Assembly (NCBI GenBank): GCA_902651635.1
Contig: CACRSC010000009.1
Location: forward strand, 138,480-202,479
Source: Mastigamoeba balamuthi
Lineage: Eukaryota; Evosea; Mastigamoebida; Mastigamoebidae
DNA: 64,000 bases
Direction of reading: 5' to 3'
Shown here: in pieces, positions 43,375-57,551 of the stretch
Layout of the letters: every line of letters begins with the position of its first letter
Numbering within the stretch: the stretch's first letter is position 1
Made by a program: the position numbers and the translations under genes
The notes under the pieces: model-generated
Database searches by the model: none
What the model was told of the DNA's origin: nothing
What the model saw: the letters and a program-made list of their open reading frames with translations, nothing else

Positions 43375-46300
43375 TTACTCGACGAGGGGGAGAAGAACAA
43401 GAGCGGAGATGCTGATCAAGGGCGAAACCCCTGCTGATGCTTGTGCGCTCTCATGGGTCACCTGAGAGTGTATTCCGGTGCTGCTAGATCCTGCAGGAAG
43501 TGGCGAAAGGGCAAGCGATACAGTCCCAGCCTTGGCAGTGTAGTCCCACGACCCTGGTGCAAATCCTTCCTTCTTGGCCGCCACGTGATACGCCACCCCG
43601 ACCTCAAGTTTGAAAGGTGCACAGCCATCCGCAGCAGTGGTGGCAGACACGGGGCCAAATAGCGTGTCGTTGACGATCACAGAGACACCGCTTGTCCCAA
43701 AGCACATCGGGACTTCGACGACATCAAGCCCGTGCAGCTTCACCTCGAACGCGGGGCTCGGATGGTCTGTGCCATGTTGGTGAAGGTACAGTGTGTACAC
43801 ACCGCGCTTGGTTATGCTCGAGCGACTGACACGCACTGTCTGGTCATCAACGACAGCGGACATGGGCAACGAGATGCACGATTCCATCGATGATTGAGAG
43901 CATAGCACTGCATTGAAGCAGCTCTTGGCCATCCCGTCATGTCGGTAGCAGGCCATACGAGTCGTGTAGGACCAGAAGTTGGAGGCCGTGATTGCGAAGG
44001 TGCTCAGCCCAATGGTGTTGTTCTTAACCTCGGTGATGACTGGGGCAGTGGCCTTCAGCATCGTTACCACAGCGCCACCCACGTCGAAGTCACGGATTTG
44101 CCCCATAGGAAGAGCGAGATCGCTGACGTTACATGAGACCAGACCAACCCAGATCGGATTCGAGTCATTTGCAGTGCTATCTGGGTGGGAGGAGTGGACA
44201 GAGCACTTGCCCGACATGGTACCATTGTACCGGATCTTTGAGATGCCAGAGTAGTTCCCCCTGACTGTGAACGTGATTGCATACGTGTCATTGCCTGGGA
44301 AGACGACTGTAGGATATGGGGGCATGACGTCCCATTCGGTTTCCGGAGATTGTGTGTAGCACTTGGGGACCTCCCTGAGTTTTACAGCCGCAATTGCCAA
44401 CTCGAGCTGAGCACAATCGCTGCTTGTGATCTGTATAGTAGCCGACCCACCCGACCCATTGACAGCTTTCCCGATCGTCTGGTTGCATGCCATGCTGAGA
44501 TGGTCTGCATATCTGTGTGTCTGGCGTCAGAACTCGTGGTCTTTGAGATTGGTGAATGGCGCACTGGGCAAACGTGGTCATCGGTGTGTTGAGGAACTTT
44601 GCACGGGTGAATATTGCAAACGCCTTCTCAACGCCCATTCCAGTGATGCCGTGAGAGATAGATCCGTCCACGGTGATTGAAAACAGATGTCCTGGAATCA
44701 GCGAATCTGTTTTTGTGAGACCAGAGTTTGCCAGATCAGTGGCTTACTGGTATGAACTTCAGCATTGTCAGAGCCTCGGCAAGAGATCTCGTCAACAGTA
44801 CTAGGATAGATGGCTGCATTCGTGTAAAAGTACATGGAGCTGGGAACCCACAGGTCACGCCACCCCCACACCGTCTCACCGGTCTTCGAGCTAAAGGCCG
44901 TGCACCACGCGGTGTTGGGGCAGTCATACGCGATGATCCACCTATTCGAGTAGCCTGAAGAGGTTGTGTTTACTCGAACGACGTATGTTTGCACAACTGG
45001 TACCTTGCTCTGGCCCAGCCCCCTCTTGGCGGACGGTGAGGTTCTTCTCTGTCAGGGTTTTGGCGTTGCTGATGAGATTTACTGCCATCGCAATGATGTC
45101 ACTCCATCCCTCGTTCAGCGCTCCTGCCTCTCCCTCATACCATAGCCTGAAGTGGTCATGTCAGTGTGTCAAGACAGTGGACGACCAACTTGTCAAGAAA
45201 GTCCGTGATTCCGTGTCCGTATTCGTGCCTGTTTCGATGTTATGATAATCTGATAGAGCAAGCAGTCATACCACATGACGGTGTCTCCAACCATCCCGGG
45301 ACCGAAGTGCATCGTACTGCTGTCATAGTACGCATTCCCCTCAGTGTCCATGTCATTGACGAATGTCACGATGTTGGATCCCTTGTTGTCGAAGTTGATC
45401 CTCCCGGTGAATCCTTTCCAGATCTCGTCCCTTTTCAGGTTAAGATGTGAACTTGGGGAATCGCAAGTGACAAGCGCACTCGATTGCGATGCCCTTGACA
45501 ATTGTCTCGATGTCGGGCTGGTCCACGGGGAACGGCTGCCCTGGCTTCCACACGATGTTGTCCCTGGTCCCGTTGTACACAGTCGAGACGCCGCGGGTCC
45601 TCTTGGGTTTGCTCGACAGCTTCTCACCCCTCTCGACGCTCACGTACACCACAGCCTCGCTGCAGTCCACCTCCCACGCCAGCACGTTGGGCCCCGGGAG
45701 GCCCCTGAGCATCCCCTGTCGCCACACGACCTTGGAGGCTCCTGCACACACTCCCCCCGACGACGGCACGCGCTCGGCGGCGCCAACGGCCTGCTGCTCC
45801 GTGTAGACCGACCCGCTCGTCGCTCGGGTTGGCCTGTGCACATCCTCTGCATCCCTGACAACGGTGCCTGTCACGGAGACGATCTCTTCCTTGTCGTTCC
45901 ACACAACCTGATCGGGACAGTGATCAATAGAGCTTTAAATGCAAAGTAATGGATTGGCGTCCGTGCAGGATTGTTGGATTGGTCCGCATTTTTGGGATAT
46001 GACGGTTATTTATGAACACGTGGTAGTGGGAGAGTACCTTGAGCTCGGCGCCCATGACGGGGAGGCCGTCGTTGGTGAGCTGCCTGTGTGTCGAAATGCG
46101 CCAGCCGGGAATCTGGGGGTCCTCCGTGTCGCCCACGTACTGCAGCTTCGGCAATCCATACTGACCAGCACGCTCCACGAGCGCGTCGAGAGTGTTCTGG
46201 AGAGACTCCGCCGTGCTTTGCCCATTTCCTATCCCGAATGGGTAAGATACGGCGCGCTTCGCTTTAAATAATAAAGGGCGCTTTGTGAAAAGCGCACTGC

Positions 46301-46457
46301 GAGCTGATGGCATCGAGAACGGTGTCGACAGCGCGAGGAAGTGAGGACTGCCCGTAGCGCGGCTCAGAGTGCCATAGGCGACGTTGGGGACAATGGCCAT
46401 GGCGATGGCTGGTATGAGCGACAACGAGAGCACTGCTAGGCGGTGGTGTGGGCCCAT
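43375..46457 (-). CDS. Secreted M4/M36-type metalloprotease, GPI-anchor-like C-terminus
   Basis: Minus-strand exons run from 46457 to 43375; exon 1 (46457-46038) joins exon 2 (from 45907) in phase, but later joins are only approximate. A signal peptide (LSLSLIPAIAMAIVPNVAYG) starts the protein. DGLPVMGAELK|VVWNDKEEI is an FTP-type propeptide edge. At 45410-45240 NAYYDSSTMHFGPGMV resembles the M4/M36 pre-active-site strand. The zinc motif HEYGHGITDFL (HExxH) lies at about 45200. The third ligand motif is GALNEGWSDIIAM, with Glu of the E-x-x-x-D type. A long beta-rich C-terminal part has many Cys and N-glycosylation sites, and ends in a hydrophobic tail (SPLISISALVLLPLVE) after a small-residue region, as in GPI signals. 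It should cut extracellular proteins. Confidence 0.75.
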
Positions 46458-46923
46458 TTTTCTGACTCCTCCCCTGGGTTGTTCTCAACTGCTCGGTAAA
46501 ACACGAAATGAGCCTTTGGACCGTTGGAGAATCTTCTGGTGCCGATATCTGACGTGTCAGTGACGGCACCAGTCACTTAGTGTGCATTTCCTTGGCAACA
46601 TTGGCGCGCGGTTTTGCTAGCGTGTGATGTGGGCTGGCGCTGACCACGCGCCAATCTCTGTGGAGCGTTACTGCTGCATGGCGCCGTCTTGGACGCGAAG
46701 AGGTTATTTCTATGCAAGACGGGCTTGTTTTGGTTGTGGGTGTGTTGTGCGAAGTTGGTTGTTTTGGAGCGAAGTCCAAACAGAACGACGACGGAGTCCT
46801 TTGCAAGGGGGTGGGAGAAAGAGGAAGAGAGGGGAAGGTGGCCGAGTGATTGGGTGTACAGTACGCACTCGTGGGATGGCGCTGACACGGCCTCCGCACT
46901 TGTTGTTTCGCGTTGCCTCAAAA
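46458..46923. other. Intergenic stretch
   Basis: This is the 5' flank of the protease gene and 3' flank of the Akt gene. No gene supported. Confidence 0.5.
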
Positions 46924-49007
<2,084 letters not shown>

Positions 49008-49547
49008 GCTTTCCGTGCTGTTTTGCGTGCTGCCGCTGCTGTGGGGGCCTGCTGGTGCCGGTCGGTGCGGTTTCGCAGGTGCGACTGCCTCTGCCGAGGG
49101 GGTGTGGGGAAGGAAATCTAGATAGATTTGCCTCTCAGTGACGCTGGCACCCCCAAAAGGGCGCTTTTCCGTTTCGCCCGCGGGGATCCGAGAAAGTGCA
49201 CCGCATGTTCTCGAATCTCGACGGAGCGGATTATTGCTGTACATGTTCAAAAACGAGCTCTTCTATTCATTTCTGCCAGTTTCAAGTTCCATACCGGAAA
49301 AAAGAGGGGTTGGGCACCCCAAAAAACACAGAGAAAAATCAGCAGCAAACAAACGTAGGGACAAACAGGTAGACAATCGGAGCGAGTGTTGAGATGAGCC
49401 CGAACCCCTTGGCGGGTGTGAGTTAAATGTGCATTGTGCGTGAATGTTTAAGTGATTGCAAGACGGGCAGGTGGGGTGTGGGGAAGGGAGAGCGAGAGAG
49501 AGAGGGAGGAGTGAAGATGACGTGAGACCGCCTGGCTACATGGCGAC
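49008..49547. other. Intergenic stretch
   Basis: The 5' flank of the Akt gene faces the 3' end of the STE-type kinase gene. No gene supported. Composition falls in GC between about 49140 and 49440. Confidence 0.5.
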
Positions 49548-52500
49548 TCAGCGCTTCCTGAGGTGCCAGAGGCAGTACGCCGAGCTCTCGGGCGACGAGG
49601 CCCACACAGTCGACTCGGTCTCGCTCTCGAGGTACGCCGCGAACGAGCGCGCCGCCATGACTCTGCATTCGAGCTTGGCCAGCCTGCACACGCTGGCCCT
49701 CGACACGGCGTCGTAGCACTCGACGGTGCCGTCCTCGCACCCGACCAGGCACACGTTCTGCATCAGCATCGCGCCGTCGGCCTCGGACGACAGCGAGATG
49801 GTCGCGACGACGGCGCCGGCCGTGTCGACGACGTAGATGGATCGCCCGCAAACGGCCCAGGCGAACTCGCCCGCGGGGAGCATCTGGACGACCTTCTTGG
49901 CGCGCGGCAGCGTGATCTGCCTGATGGGCTGGCTGGCGGCCACGGAGATGACCGTCACGACGCCGATGCCTCCGACCCACACAAAGTCGGCGGCGGGGCT
50001 CTGGCAGGCGCAGGTGACGGCGTGGTCGACTATCATGCGCGACTTGACCTTGCCCTGCTTGTTCAGCACGACTATGTGGCAGTCGGTCTGCGACGTGGCG
50101 CAGCTCCACACGCGCAGGTGGTTGGCGATGTCGAGCACCAGCAGGCACCGTATCATCTTGTGGTCCGAGTCGTGCACGAGCACCTTCTTCCACTCAAACG
50201 CCGGGTGCTGCACGCACAGCCCGCGGTGAGTCCGCGCGGAGGGCTGCGCAGGCGCCAGCGGGGGGGGAGGGAGAGGGGAGCGCACCCTGGGGTTGAGGAC
50301 GTAGATGTCGCCCTCCTCCGAGGAGCACCAGACCTTGGAGCTGACAGAGGCGATGCTGTAGATGCGGCCCGTGTGCAGGCGCAGGCGCGAGACGAGCTCG
50401 CCCGTCACGGCCTTGTGCACCAGCACGTAGCCGCTGCCCGTGCCCGCGTAGACGTTCTTGCCGTGTCGCAGCAGCGACCACACGGCGAGCTTGTCGGGCA
50501 CGTCGACCGACCGCGGCACGAGGTCCGTCAGGAACCCGCTCTTGATCGTGCGCAGCGACGTGGCCTCCTGCCTCTCCTGCCTCGACTCTGTCTTGGCGCT
50601 GCCCGAGCCGTCGGCGCTGTGGTTGCTGCTGCTGCTGCCGCTCCTCCTGTGGCAGCGCAGCGACGAGAACCTCTTGACCTCGGGCAGCGCGCTGATCTCC
50701 TGCGGGTCCGCGCAGGACGTCTTGCCGTACGAGCGGCGCTCGGTGGGCTCGGGGCTCCGGATGGGCTCCTTGACCGACTCGAACGACTTGCGGCGGTCCT
50801 TGACAGAGATCTCGAGCGGCGGCCCCAGTATCGGCGGCGGGGGGCTCGTCAGCGAGTCGCCGTGCTTGTGCCGCAGCCCCGTCGCCGTCACGACCGTCTC
50901 GGTCTTGCTGTGCCTGTGTATCTCTGCCACGTGCACGGGCACCGGCTTGGTCTGCTCCAGCGCCGTCAGCGACTTCCTGACCGACGAGAACGAGATCGAG
51001 GGGTCGTGCGACGTCCGCAGCTTCGCGAGGCTCCGCGGGCTCAGCATCACGCTCTGCGTGCTCGACGTCGCCGGGCGCGACCTGTCCAGGCTCGGGCTTC
51101 GCGACGTCGACGGCGCGCGAGTGTCCTTGGGCCTGTGCGCGCTCGCGCGGCGGGCGGCGTCGCGGTCGTCGTCGCTCGACAGCTCGACGCTGCCCGACCG
51201 CGGGATCGGCCGCACGTGCGACGCCGCCCGCCGTATCTTCTCCTCCTTGAGCGCCTTGCACTCCTCGGGCCTGTCCTTCTTGATCACGTCGACGATGCGG
51301 CGCACGCCCTCCGAGTCCCGCGTGACCGACAGCTCGCGCTGCAAGCGGAACGCGCGCGCGCCCACCCCATCGCAGTGATGTCACGCAGGCAAACGCCAGG
51401 AAACAGGAAACAGGAAACGGGAAAGGGGGGCAGGAAAACTGACATAGAGCGGCGAGCTTTTGAACTTGTAGAACCAGCGGTGCTGGAGCAGCTCTCGGGC
51501 GGTGGGCCGCTGGTCGGCGTCCTTGCTGAAGCACGCGGTCAGCAGCTGCGTCAGCTCCTGGAGAGGGGGGAGGAGGACGACGGCGGCGGCGACAGCGGTT
51601 GCGGGGGGGCGCAGCGTTTTGTTGGCGCAGGAGAAACGTGACGTCATGTGCGAATGTATGGTTGGGCGAACAGGCGAGAACGTCTTGGGGATCTCGATGG
51701 TGCTCTGGACGGTGCGGAACATGGCGGCCATGGGGCTGAGCCCGAAGTTGGGCGGCTCGCCCGTCAGCAGCTCGATAATCGTGCACGCAAAGCTCCATAT
51801 GTCCGACGGGAACGAATACGGCCTCCCCTCAATCACCTCCGGGGCCACTGCACAGGCGTAGGGAGGGGGGAGGCGAGGGAGACGCCAGGTCCATCAGAGG
51901 GCGGTCGCTTTGGTGGCTCCCCATGCCCCGCAGGGGGACTCAACTCCAGTAGGGCGAGCCAAGCACGGTGGTCCTCTTGAACATGCCCTCCACAACGGCT
52001 GCCACTCCAAAGTCTGCCAGCTTCGCAGCCCCGTCTTTCATCAGCAGCACTGGCACGGTGCCCCCAACGGCTCGTCAGCGGAGAGGGGGCGGGCAGAGGG
52101 AGGGGCGGCGGGCAGTCCAGACCGTTGCCAGCCTTGAGGTCGCGGTGTATGATGTTGCTGGCGTGCAGGTACTCGAGTGCGCGCGCGATCTGCTCGGCGT
52201 AGACGCAGACGACCTCCTCCGTCACGACGTCCAGCACCTTCGTGACGAACTTGAGCAGCGACCCGCCCTCCGCCAGCCTGGCAAGCCGAGCGAGGCGCGC
52301 AGCAGCAGCAGCAGAGGCCGGCGTGCCGGATTTCCGTTGTTGGTGAGTGGGGGGAGGGGCAACAAACATGCAGCGTGAAATGGCTGGGCTGGTGGGGGGG
52401 GACCACAACAAGACAGCGAGCGCACTCGAGAACAATGTTGAGAAATTGGTCGTCCTGAGAGCGGGCGGGCGGGTCAGGCGTGGGGCATTGGGGGGGGAGG

Positions 52501-52989
52501 GAGCGCGTGCCTTGTGGCAGTCGAAGATGCGCAGGATGTTCGGGTGCTTGAGGCGCTTCATGAGGGCGACCTCTTCCTGGGGGCCCATAGCCCACGCAAG
52601 GGCCGCGTGTCAGTCACTGGGGGAAGCGCACGCACTCCGGGTGATTCTCTTTCGGGTTAAGGTGCACAACTCCCGCCGCAACAGAAGGCGCATCGCACGC
52701 CGGGGCCACCCCTCCCGGAGGCTTCTGTGCACCTCGTGTTCCCGCGCACTCGAAGTGGGGGAGCCCCAAGAGGGGAAAAACGGGCGGGTGAGAGCAAAGG
52801 GGGAAGACGAGGGGGAGAGGGAGAAGAGAGAGAGGGAGGGGAGCTGCGCGGTTGCACCATCACTCGGTCGATCTCGTCAGGGCCCATCTCCGTAGCGTCG
52901 AATCGCTTGATGGCGACATACACGTGCGTCTCGTTCCAGAACGCCTTGTACACCGACGCGAACGCGCCCTTGCCCACGCGCTCCATCAT
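49548..52989 (-). CDS. STE-like protein kinase with C-terminal beta-propeller-like region
   Basis: At least eight exons run from 52989 to 49548. The kinase starts at once: MMERVGKGAFASVYKA, VAIKRF, EEVALMKRLKHPNILRIFD. Then YLHASNIIHRDLKAGN|VLLMKDG, LADFGVAAVVEGM, TTVLGSPYWM|APEVIEGRP. All catalytic residues (VAIK, HRD, DFG) are present. GSPYWMAPEVIEG and the DIWSFACTIIELLTG helix point to STE/MAP3K-like or Cdc7/SepH-like kinases. A Ser/Pro-rich linker (RSPSLDRSRPATSSTQSVML) follows, then about 300 residues of repeated beta motifs, such as KNVYAGTGSGYVLVHKAVTG, GRIYSIASVSSKVWCSSEEG and FVWVGGIGVVTVISV, as in WD-like propellers. The exon 2/3 join (DCHK|DDQFLNIVLE) needs the donor AAG|GCACGC; the exon 3/4 join (..VLEC to EGGSLLKF) is unresolved. 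Confidence 0.85.
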
Positions 52990-53492
52990 GGTCTGCCAGC
53001 CGCCGCCCCGTAGATTCGCCGCCCGCGCGTTCCGTGGCGCCGCCGCGCGCGCCGGCGCGGATTAAAAAATCAGGCCCGCGGTTTGTCAGCACAGAACGGG
53101 AGGGGGCCCCCTCTCTGTAGCGGACGCACGAAGGAGCCGAAGGGTGTGCGGACGACAGGGCAGGGGTCCGAGGGCGTGCAGAGCGGCGACGACTCGGCGC
53201 TCGACATGCCGAGCGTGATCGAGTCGAGGTTGAGCACGCAGCACTCCCTGTCCGCGGGCTGCTGGCCCGCTTTTGCCGACATGTGGCGACCCCCAGCCGA
53301 GCGACAGAGGCGGCCCTTCCGCAGGCGATTTTCGCTTCGCACGCACAGAACCGGCGGGAGCACCACGAGCGGGTCGTGCAGAACGGGGGAGTGGCCCGAA
53401 CACGCCGGTTCAGGGCACTTGAGGTGTGGGTGAGAAGAATGAAAATCAAAAAGAAAAAAGTGTGTTTGGGAATTTCGGACAGCCGGAAAAAT

Positions 53493-53565
53493 TGGAGGTT
53501 CGGGGCTTCGATCCCCGTGCCTCTCCCATGCCAAGGGAGTGCTCTACCAAGTGAGCTAAACCCCC
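53493..53565 (-). tRNA. tRNA-Ala (anticodon GGC)
   Basis: 73 bases fold as a cloverleaf on the minus strand. The acceptor stem pairs GGGGGTT with AACCTCC (one G-U), discriminator A, no encoded CCA. The D arm is GCTC/GAGC, the anticodon stem CTCCC/GGGAG with loop TTGGCAT (anticodon GGC), and the T arm CGGGG/CCCCG with loop ATCGAAG. The loop begins with A where most elongator tRNAs have T54, still compatible with the internal B box. Pol III termination is provided by a run of five Ts just downstream (about 53487-53491). No intron. Confidence 0.95.
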
Positions 53566-53662
53566 ACTTCACATTCATGATCTGGCGGGAAGAACATTGG
53601 GGCTCCGCCCGTGCCCGGTTCTCGCGGGAGAAATTGCTCTGCATCAGGAATACAAAACCGAA

Positions 53663-55123
53663 ATGGACCGCCTCCGCGCGTCTGGCCCCGCCCACTCGCT
53701 GCAGGATCTCAGCGCCCGCGTCCTCGCAGCGCGGGCGCACGGCCTGCCTGCCGCCGGGACGCTTCCCGAAGACGTCGTGCGGATACTTCTCTCTGCCGCC
53801 TGCGATACCTTCGAGCCGCGCGGCTCCTGCGGCTTCAGCGACCCCGACGCTCCGGACGCCTGCACGTGCGCTCAGGACAGCGCCGCGGCGGCCGTGCTGA
53901 CCTCGCTGCTGGTCCCGCACCTGCGGGAGCTCGACCTGGGCCCTCTGGACTGGCGCGTCGCCCACCTGGGACCGGACTTCTTCGACCGCGTGGCCTCGAG
54001 CTGCACAGCGCTGTCGTCGCTCGCTGTGCACTGCCACCCGAGGCTCAAGTGCGCTCCCTGCCCGCTGCCAGCCTCAGCCGAGCCAACCGCAGCTGCGGCC
54101 CTGCAGGGACACGGACGCCTACGCGCTCCTGAAACGGCTGCCGCTGCAGAGGCTGTCGCTCAGATCCTGCTCGGCCCTCACGGAGCTGTGCCCCGTCGTC
54201 ATCGCGTGCCGCCCAGGGGCCCTCGACCTGTCGTGCAACCTCGTCGAGGTCAGCAGCCCCCCCCCCCAGAGGCCCCTCTCGTTGCGCGGCGCAGGCTCAC
54301 GGTGGGGCTGGTCCAGCTGGACCTAGAGGGGTGCAAGAGGTTCGAGGGCGAGACGCTGGGCGTGCTGGCGACGCAGTGCATGAGAGGCCTGCGCGTGCTC
54401 AACCTCAAGGGCTGCTCGTTCGTGCAGCCGGCACCGCTCGTAGCGGCGATCCGCACGGCGGGGGCCAACCTCGAGTCGCTCAACGTCGCAGACTGCGCCA
54501 GCCTGACGGACGCTGTCCTGGATTGCATCGCGGAGCACTGCCCCAACCTCTCGGAGCTCAACGCTTCGTGGTGCGAGCTGCTGACCGACAAGGGCGTGCA
54601 GAACGTGTGCGAGCACTGCACGAGCCTGGCGTCGCTGAAGCTGCGGGCGTGCACAAGCGTCTCGGGGCTCAGCGTTCGAACGGCTGCCCGCCGCCTCCGG
54701 GGGAGGCTGCTCAGGCTCGACGTGTCGCGGTGCGACTCTGTCAGCTCGGAGGACGTTTCTGAACTGGTGGAGTACTGTCCGTCCTTGACGAGGCTGAGCC
54801 TCTCGTGGTGCGACAGTTTGACCAACGCAGTTGCTTCCGAGTGCGTGCTCGATCCGGAGACCCAGACGTCAGGCAGTCTAACTTGGCCATGCAGGTTGTT
54901 CGAGAGATGCCCATACCTGGAGAAGATCAGCCTGGCTGGGTGCAAGATGCTCACGATGGACTGCTTCCGAGAAATCCCCAGGCGGCAGTGCTCACAGACG
55001 TTGCGCTGGATGGATCTGTCCTGCATAAATTGCTTGGAGTGCGTGCTTGACAGACTAGCACAGAATCTCATTATGCACCAGATCCTACGAGCTAGAGTGG
55101 CTGGTGTCGAACTGCAGAAATAG
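53663..55123 (+). CDS. Leucine-rich-repeat protein, F-box-like (AMN1/FBXL type)
   Basis: Exon 1 53663-54048 joins exon 2 at 54107 (LK|DTDAYALLKRL); the second intron ends at about 54297 but its donor (near 54249) could not be closed. Coding continues to 55123. The N-terminus LPEDVVRILLSAACDTFEP resembles the start of an F-box. Cysteine-containing leucine-rich repeats follow: LDLEGCKRF, LRVLNLKGCSFV, LESLNVADCASLTD, LSELNASWCELLTD, LRACTSVSG, LDVSRCDSVSS, LSLSWCDSLTN, ISLAGCKMLT. These are the CC-type repeats of FBXL ubiquitin-ligase adaptors and AMN1. If the F-box is real, it would bind Skp1 and a substrate. The gene lies downstream of the tRNA and on the opposite strand. Confidence 0.8.
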   Translation: MDRLRASGPAHSLQDLSARVLAARAHGLPAAGTLPEDVVRILLSAACDTFEPRGSCGFSDPDAPDACTCAQDSAAAAVLTSLLVPHLRELDLGPLDWRVAHLGPDFFDRVASSCTALSSLAVHCHPRLKCAPCPLPASAEPTAAAALQGHGRLRAPETAAAAEAVAQILLGPHGAVPRRHRVPPRGPRPVVQPRRGQQPPPPEAPLVARRRLTVGLVQLDLEGCKRFEGETLGVLATQCMRGLRVLNLKGCSFVQPAPLVAAIRTAGANLESLNVADCASLTDAVLDCIAEHCPNLSELNASWCELLTDKGVQNVCEHCTSLASLKLRACTSVSGLSVRTAARRLRGRLLRLDVSRCDSVSSEDVSELVEYCPSLTRLSLSWCDSLTNAVASECVLDPETQTSGSLTWPCRLFERCPYLEKISLAGCKMLTMDCFREIPRRQCSQTLRWMDLSCINCLECVLDRLAQNLIMHQILRARVAGVELQK

Positions 55124-55599
55124 CACCCTGCAGATACTCGACTACTACGGTGAAGTGGTTTCTCGGGACACAATCAAACAACACCAGTGAGCGCAAAGGC
55201 GCACTCTGGCCACCCTTTTCAAGCTTGTTCCCTCAATCGCATTACAAGTAGGGACCAATTGGCCTCGGGTGATCATCCACAGTCACATTATTGACTCAAT
55301 TGATCCATTCTCGGAACCTGTTTGGCCGTCTCTCGATGCAGTCAATAAAAGACGAACGTGGGGAGGCCGAGGAGTACATAGTGCAGGGGAGAATTGTCAG
55401 GCGATGCAATGTGGATGCCAAAGACGAGCAGAACTTGCCTCATCGTGTCTCCACGCCGATTGACACTGAAGTAAGCAGGTCCTCTGTGACTGCCGCTTCG
55501 CCCCACGCCTCCAGGCCTGCATCACGAGAAATCACGTAGGTTGAATCAAACGCCTGCAGTCGCGGCATGAAAGCCCTCATTCGATGTGATCTTTCATTT
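55124..55599. other. Intergenic stretch, convergent 3' ends
   Basis: The 3' flanks of the LRR and Pus1 genes meet here. No gene or repeat could be supported. Confidence 0.5.
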
Positions 55600-57124
55600 C
55601 TAGGTGTCGTCTTCGTGCTGTTCGGCCTGGGCCTCTGCCTCGGCGTCATCGGCGACAAGCGAGGACTCTGGGGCCTTGCCCTCCGCCGTTACAGCAGTGG
55701 CAGCACCAGCGGCCTTAAGGAGCTCGAGCCTCACCTCGGGCACGAGCTTCACGCCCTCGGCGTTGACGACCAGATAACCCGTTCGGAGGCTCTCCTCGAG
55801 CTCCTTGACCCAGTTGCCCATGACGCTCTCGGCCTTCTCGCGCTCGGCCACGTACGAGTAGAGCCTCGCCAGCTTAAACTCCTCGATCTCCGACGTCCAC
55901 CTGCCCGAGCCCACGGCTTCGTGTATCGAGTTGCGGCCGTTGTTGTAGACCTCAAAGATGGGCTCGGCGAGCATCAGGCCCAGCGCGGGGGCCGTGGGCG
56001 CCAGGCACTTGTCCTGCGAGAAGACGACACGCAGGATGGCCTGCGCCAGCTCGGCGCTCACGCGGGCCCGCACGAGCAGCAGGAGCAGCCCGACCATCTT
56101 GCGGATCTGCAGCAGCATGAAGCTCTGCCCGTGTATGCGGATCACCGCGTAGGGCCCCGCGTCGGCGGGGCTGCGCGGGGCGACGTCGACGCGGGCCAGC
56201 TGGGCCGAGAGCACGTGGCGCTTGGCGCTGCTGTCCGAGGGCTTCTTGCGCACGGTGAAGTTGTGGTAGTTGTGCGTGCCCTCGAAGGCCTTGAGCACGA
56301 GCCTCGCTATCTCCTCGCCCCCCTCGCCGATGCGCAGCGCCGAGGCCGGCATGATGTACTCGTACACGCGCGAGTCGCACCTGTCGCGTGACACCACAAG
56401 CCATAAGTTACGTCACCAAAAGCGCACAGACGCCGCACGCCATGTCATCTCGCCGACGCGCGTGGCAGCGGAACTGGCGGGGAAGAAGGGGAAGGAGAAG
56501 GGGAAGGGGGAGCCTCCTCCCCTGTCTGGCGCTCACCTCTTCTTGGCGCAGAAGGTGCCGGTGACGCGGCTGAGGCCGTAGACGTGGATGTCCTGGGGCA
56601 GCGCCGCGTTGAGCTTGGCGGCGAGCTCCTCGGCGGGGCACGTGCTGACGACCTGCAGCCCCACGACGTTGACGGCGGCGCTGACGCCCTTGTCCGTGCG
56701 CGCGCACCGCGACCACGCGACCTTCTTGAAGCTGCCCGCGTTGGCGCCCGAGATGGCCCCGGCCTCGCACAGCGCGCCCTCGAGGCAGCGCTCGACCGTC
56801 GGCAGGCACGCGGCCTCCCCCGTCGTCACCTGCAGCCCGTGGTACGCGCCCCCCAGGTACCCGAACATCACCGCCATCCGCCGCTTGGGCCCCGCGCGCG
56901 CCTCCTGCGAGGGCAGAGAGAGAGAATGAGAATGAGAATGAGTTTATTCCGATCCGGATCTCGAAAATAGCGGGGACCTTGCGGGTGGCGTCGTCGGGGG
57001 CGGCGGAGGCGGTGGACCACGTGCCCGTGGCGGCGGTGCGCGCGGCCTTGGCTGGGGGCTCGGCGTCGGGGGCTGCAGGGGCAGGGGCCGCGGGGGCGCC
57101 CTCGGGCTCGGCGGAGCGCTTCAT
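55600..57124 (-). CDS. PUS1: tRNA pseudouridine synthase, Pus1/TruA type
   Basis: Three exons (57124-56978, 56904-56537, 56380-55600) close to 431 residues. The catalytic motif ARTDKGVSA (Asp about 120) is the TruA/Pus1 signature, in which Asp attacks the target uridine. The sequence around it, VAWSRCARTDKGVSAAVNVV, and HGLQVTTGEA, matches the family. RKMVGLLLLLVR is the second conserved helix (R-x-M-V-G), and FEGTHNYHNFT is the expected GTHNFHNFT motif. Pus1 modifies positions 27/28 and others in tRNA and some mRNAs, in nucleus or mitochondria. The basic N-terminus MKRSAEPEGAP could be nuclear targeting. C-terminal tail is Ala/Glu-rich. Confidence 0.93.
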
Positions 57125-57551
57125 GCAGGACTCTGAGCGCTGACTGACGGATTACAATCTCGATTCTCTGCTGGTCGATATCTCCATATCTGCTTACGTA
57201 ATTCACGCACGCGGCATGCAAGCATGTATGCCCGCAACAGGAGGGAGACCAACGCGAACTGCGACGATATGCGCTCCCACGCCCACCAATAGTAGCGCCG
57301 ATTCGGCCAGATCTGCTGGTGTGCTCACTGATCCCGGCAGCGACTGCGGTGCTCCCGTCTCCGAAGTCCAGACCCGAAACCCGCCCAGACAGCGTCCTGT
57401 TTGCAAGGGGAGGGAACGAGCATGTCGCTGCTGGCATGTACTTGTGCCCACCAGAAGAGGCATAAAAATCGCAGCCCGGTCCCGCAGGCATTTAGAAAAT
57501 CGCAGCAGGCGGGTGTGAGTCTCGGTGCTCCCCCTTGAGCGCGCGCGGCCG
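57125..57551. promoter_or_regulatory. Divergent intergenic region (Pus1 / Kir channel)
   Basis: 427 bp lie between opposite start codons. GATATCTCCATATC occurs near 57178. No gene is supported. Confidence 0.5.

Noticed and set aside
49563-51641. 692-residue open frame opposite the STE-type kinase
   Set aside because: Shadow with Arg/Val/Ala bias; the minus strand carries the kinase and propeller motifs.
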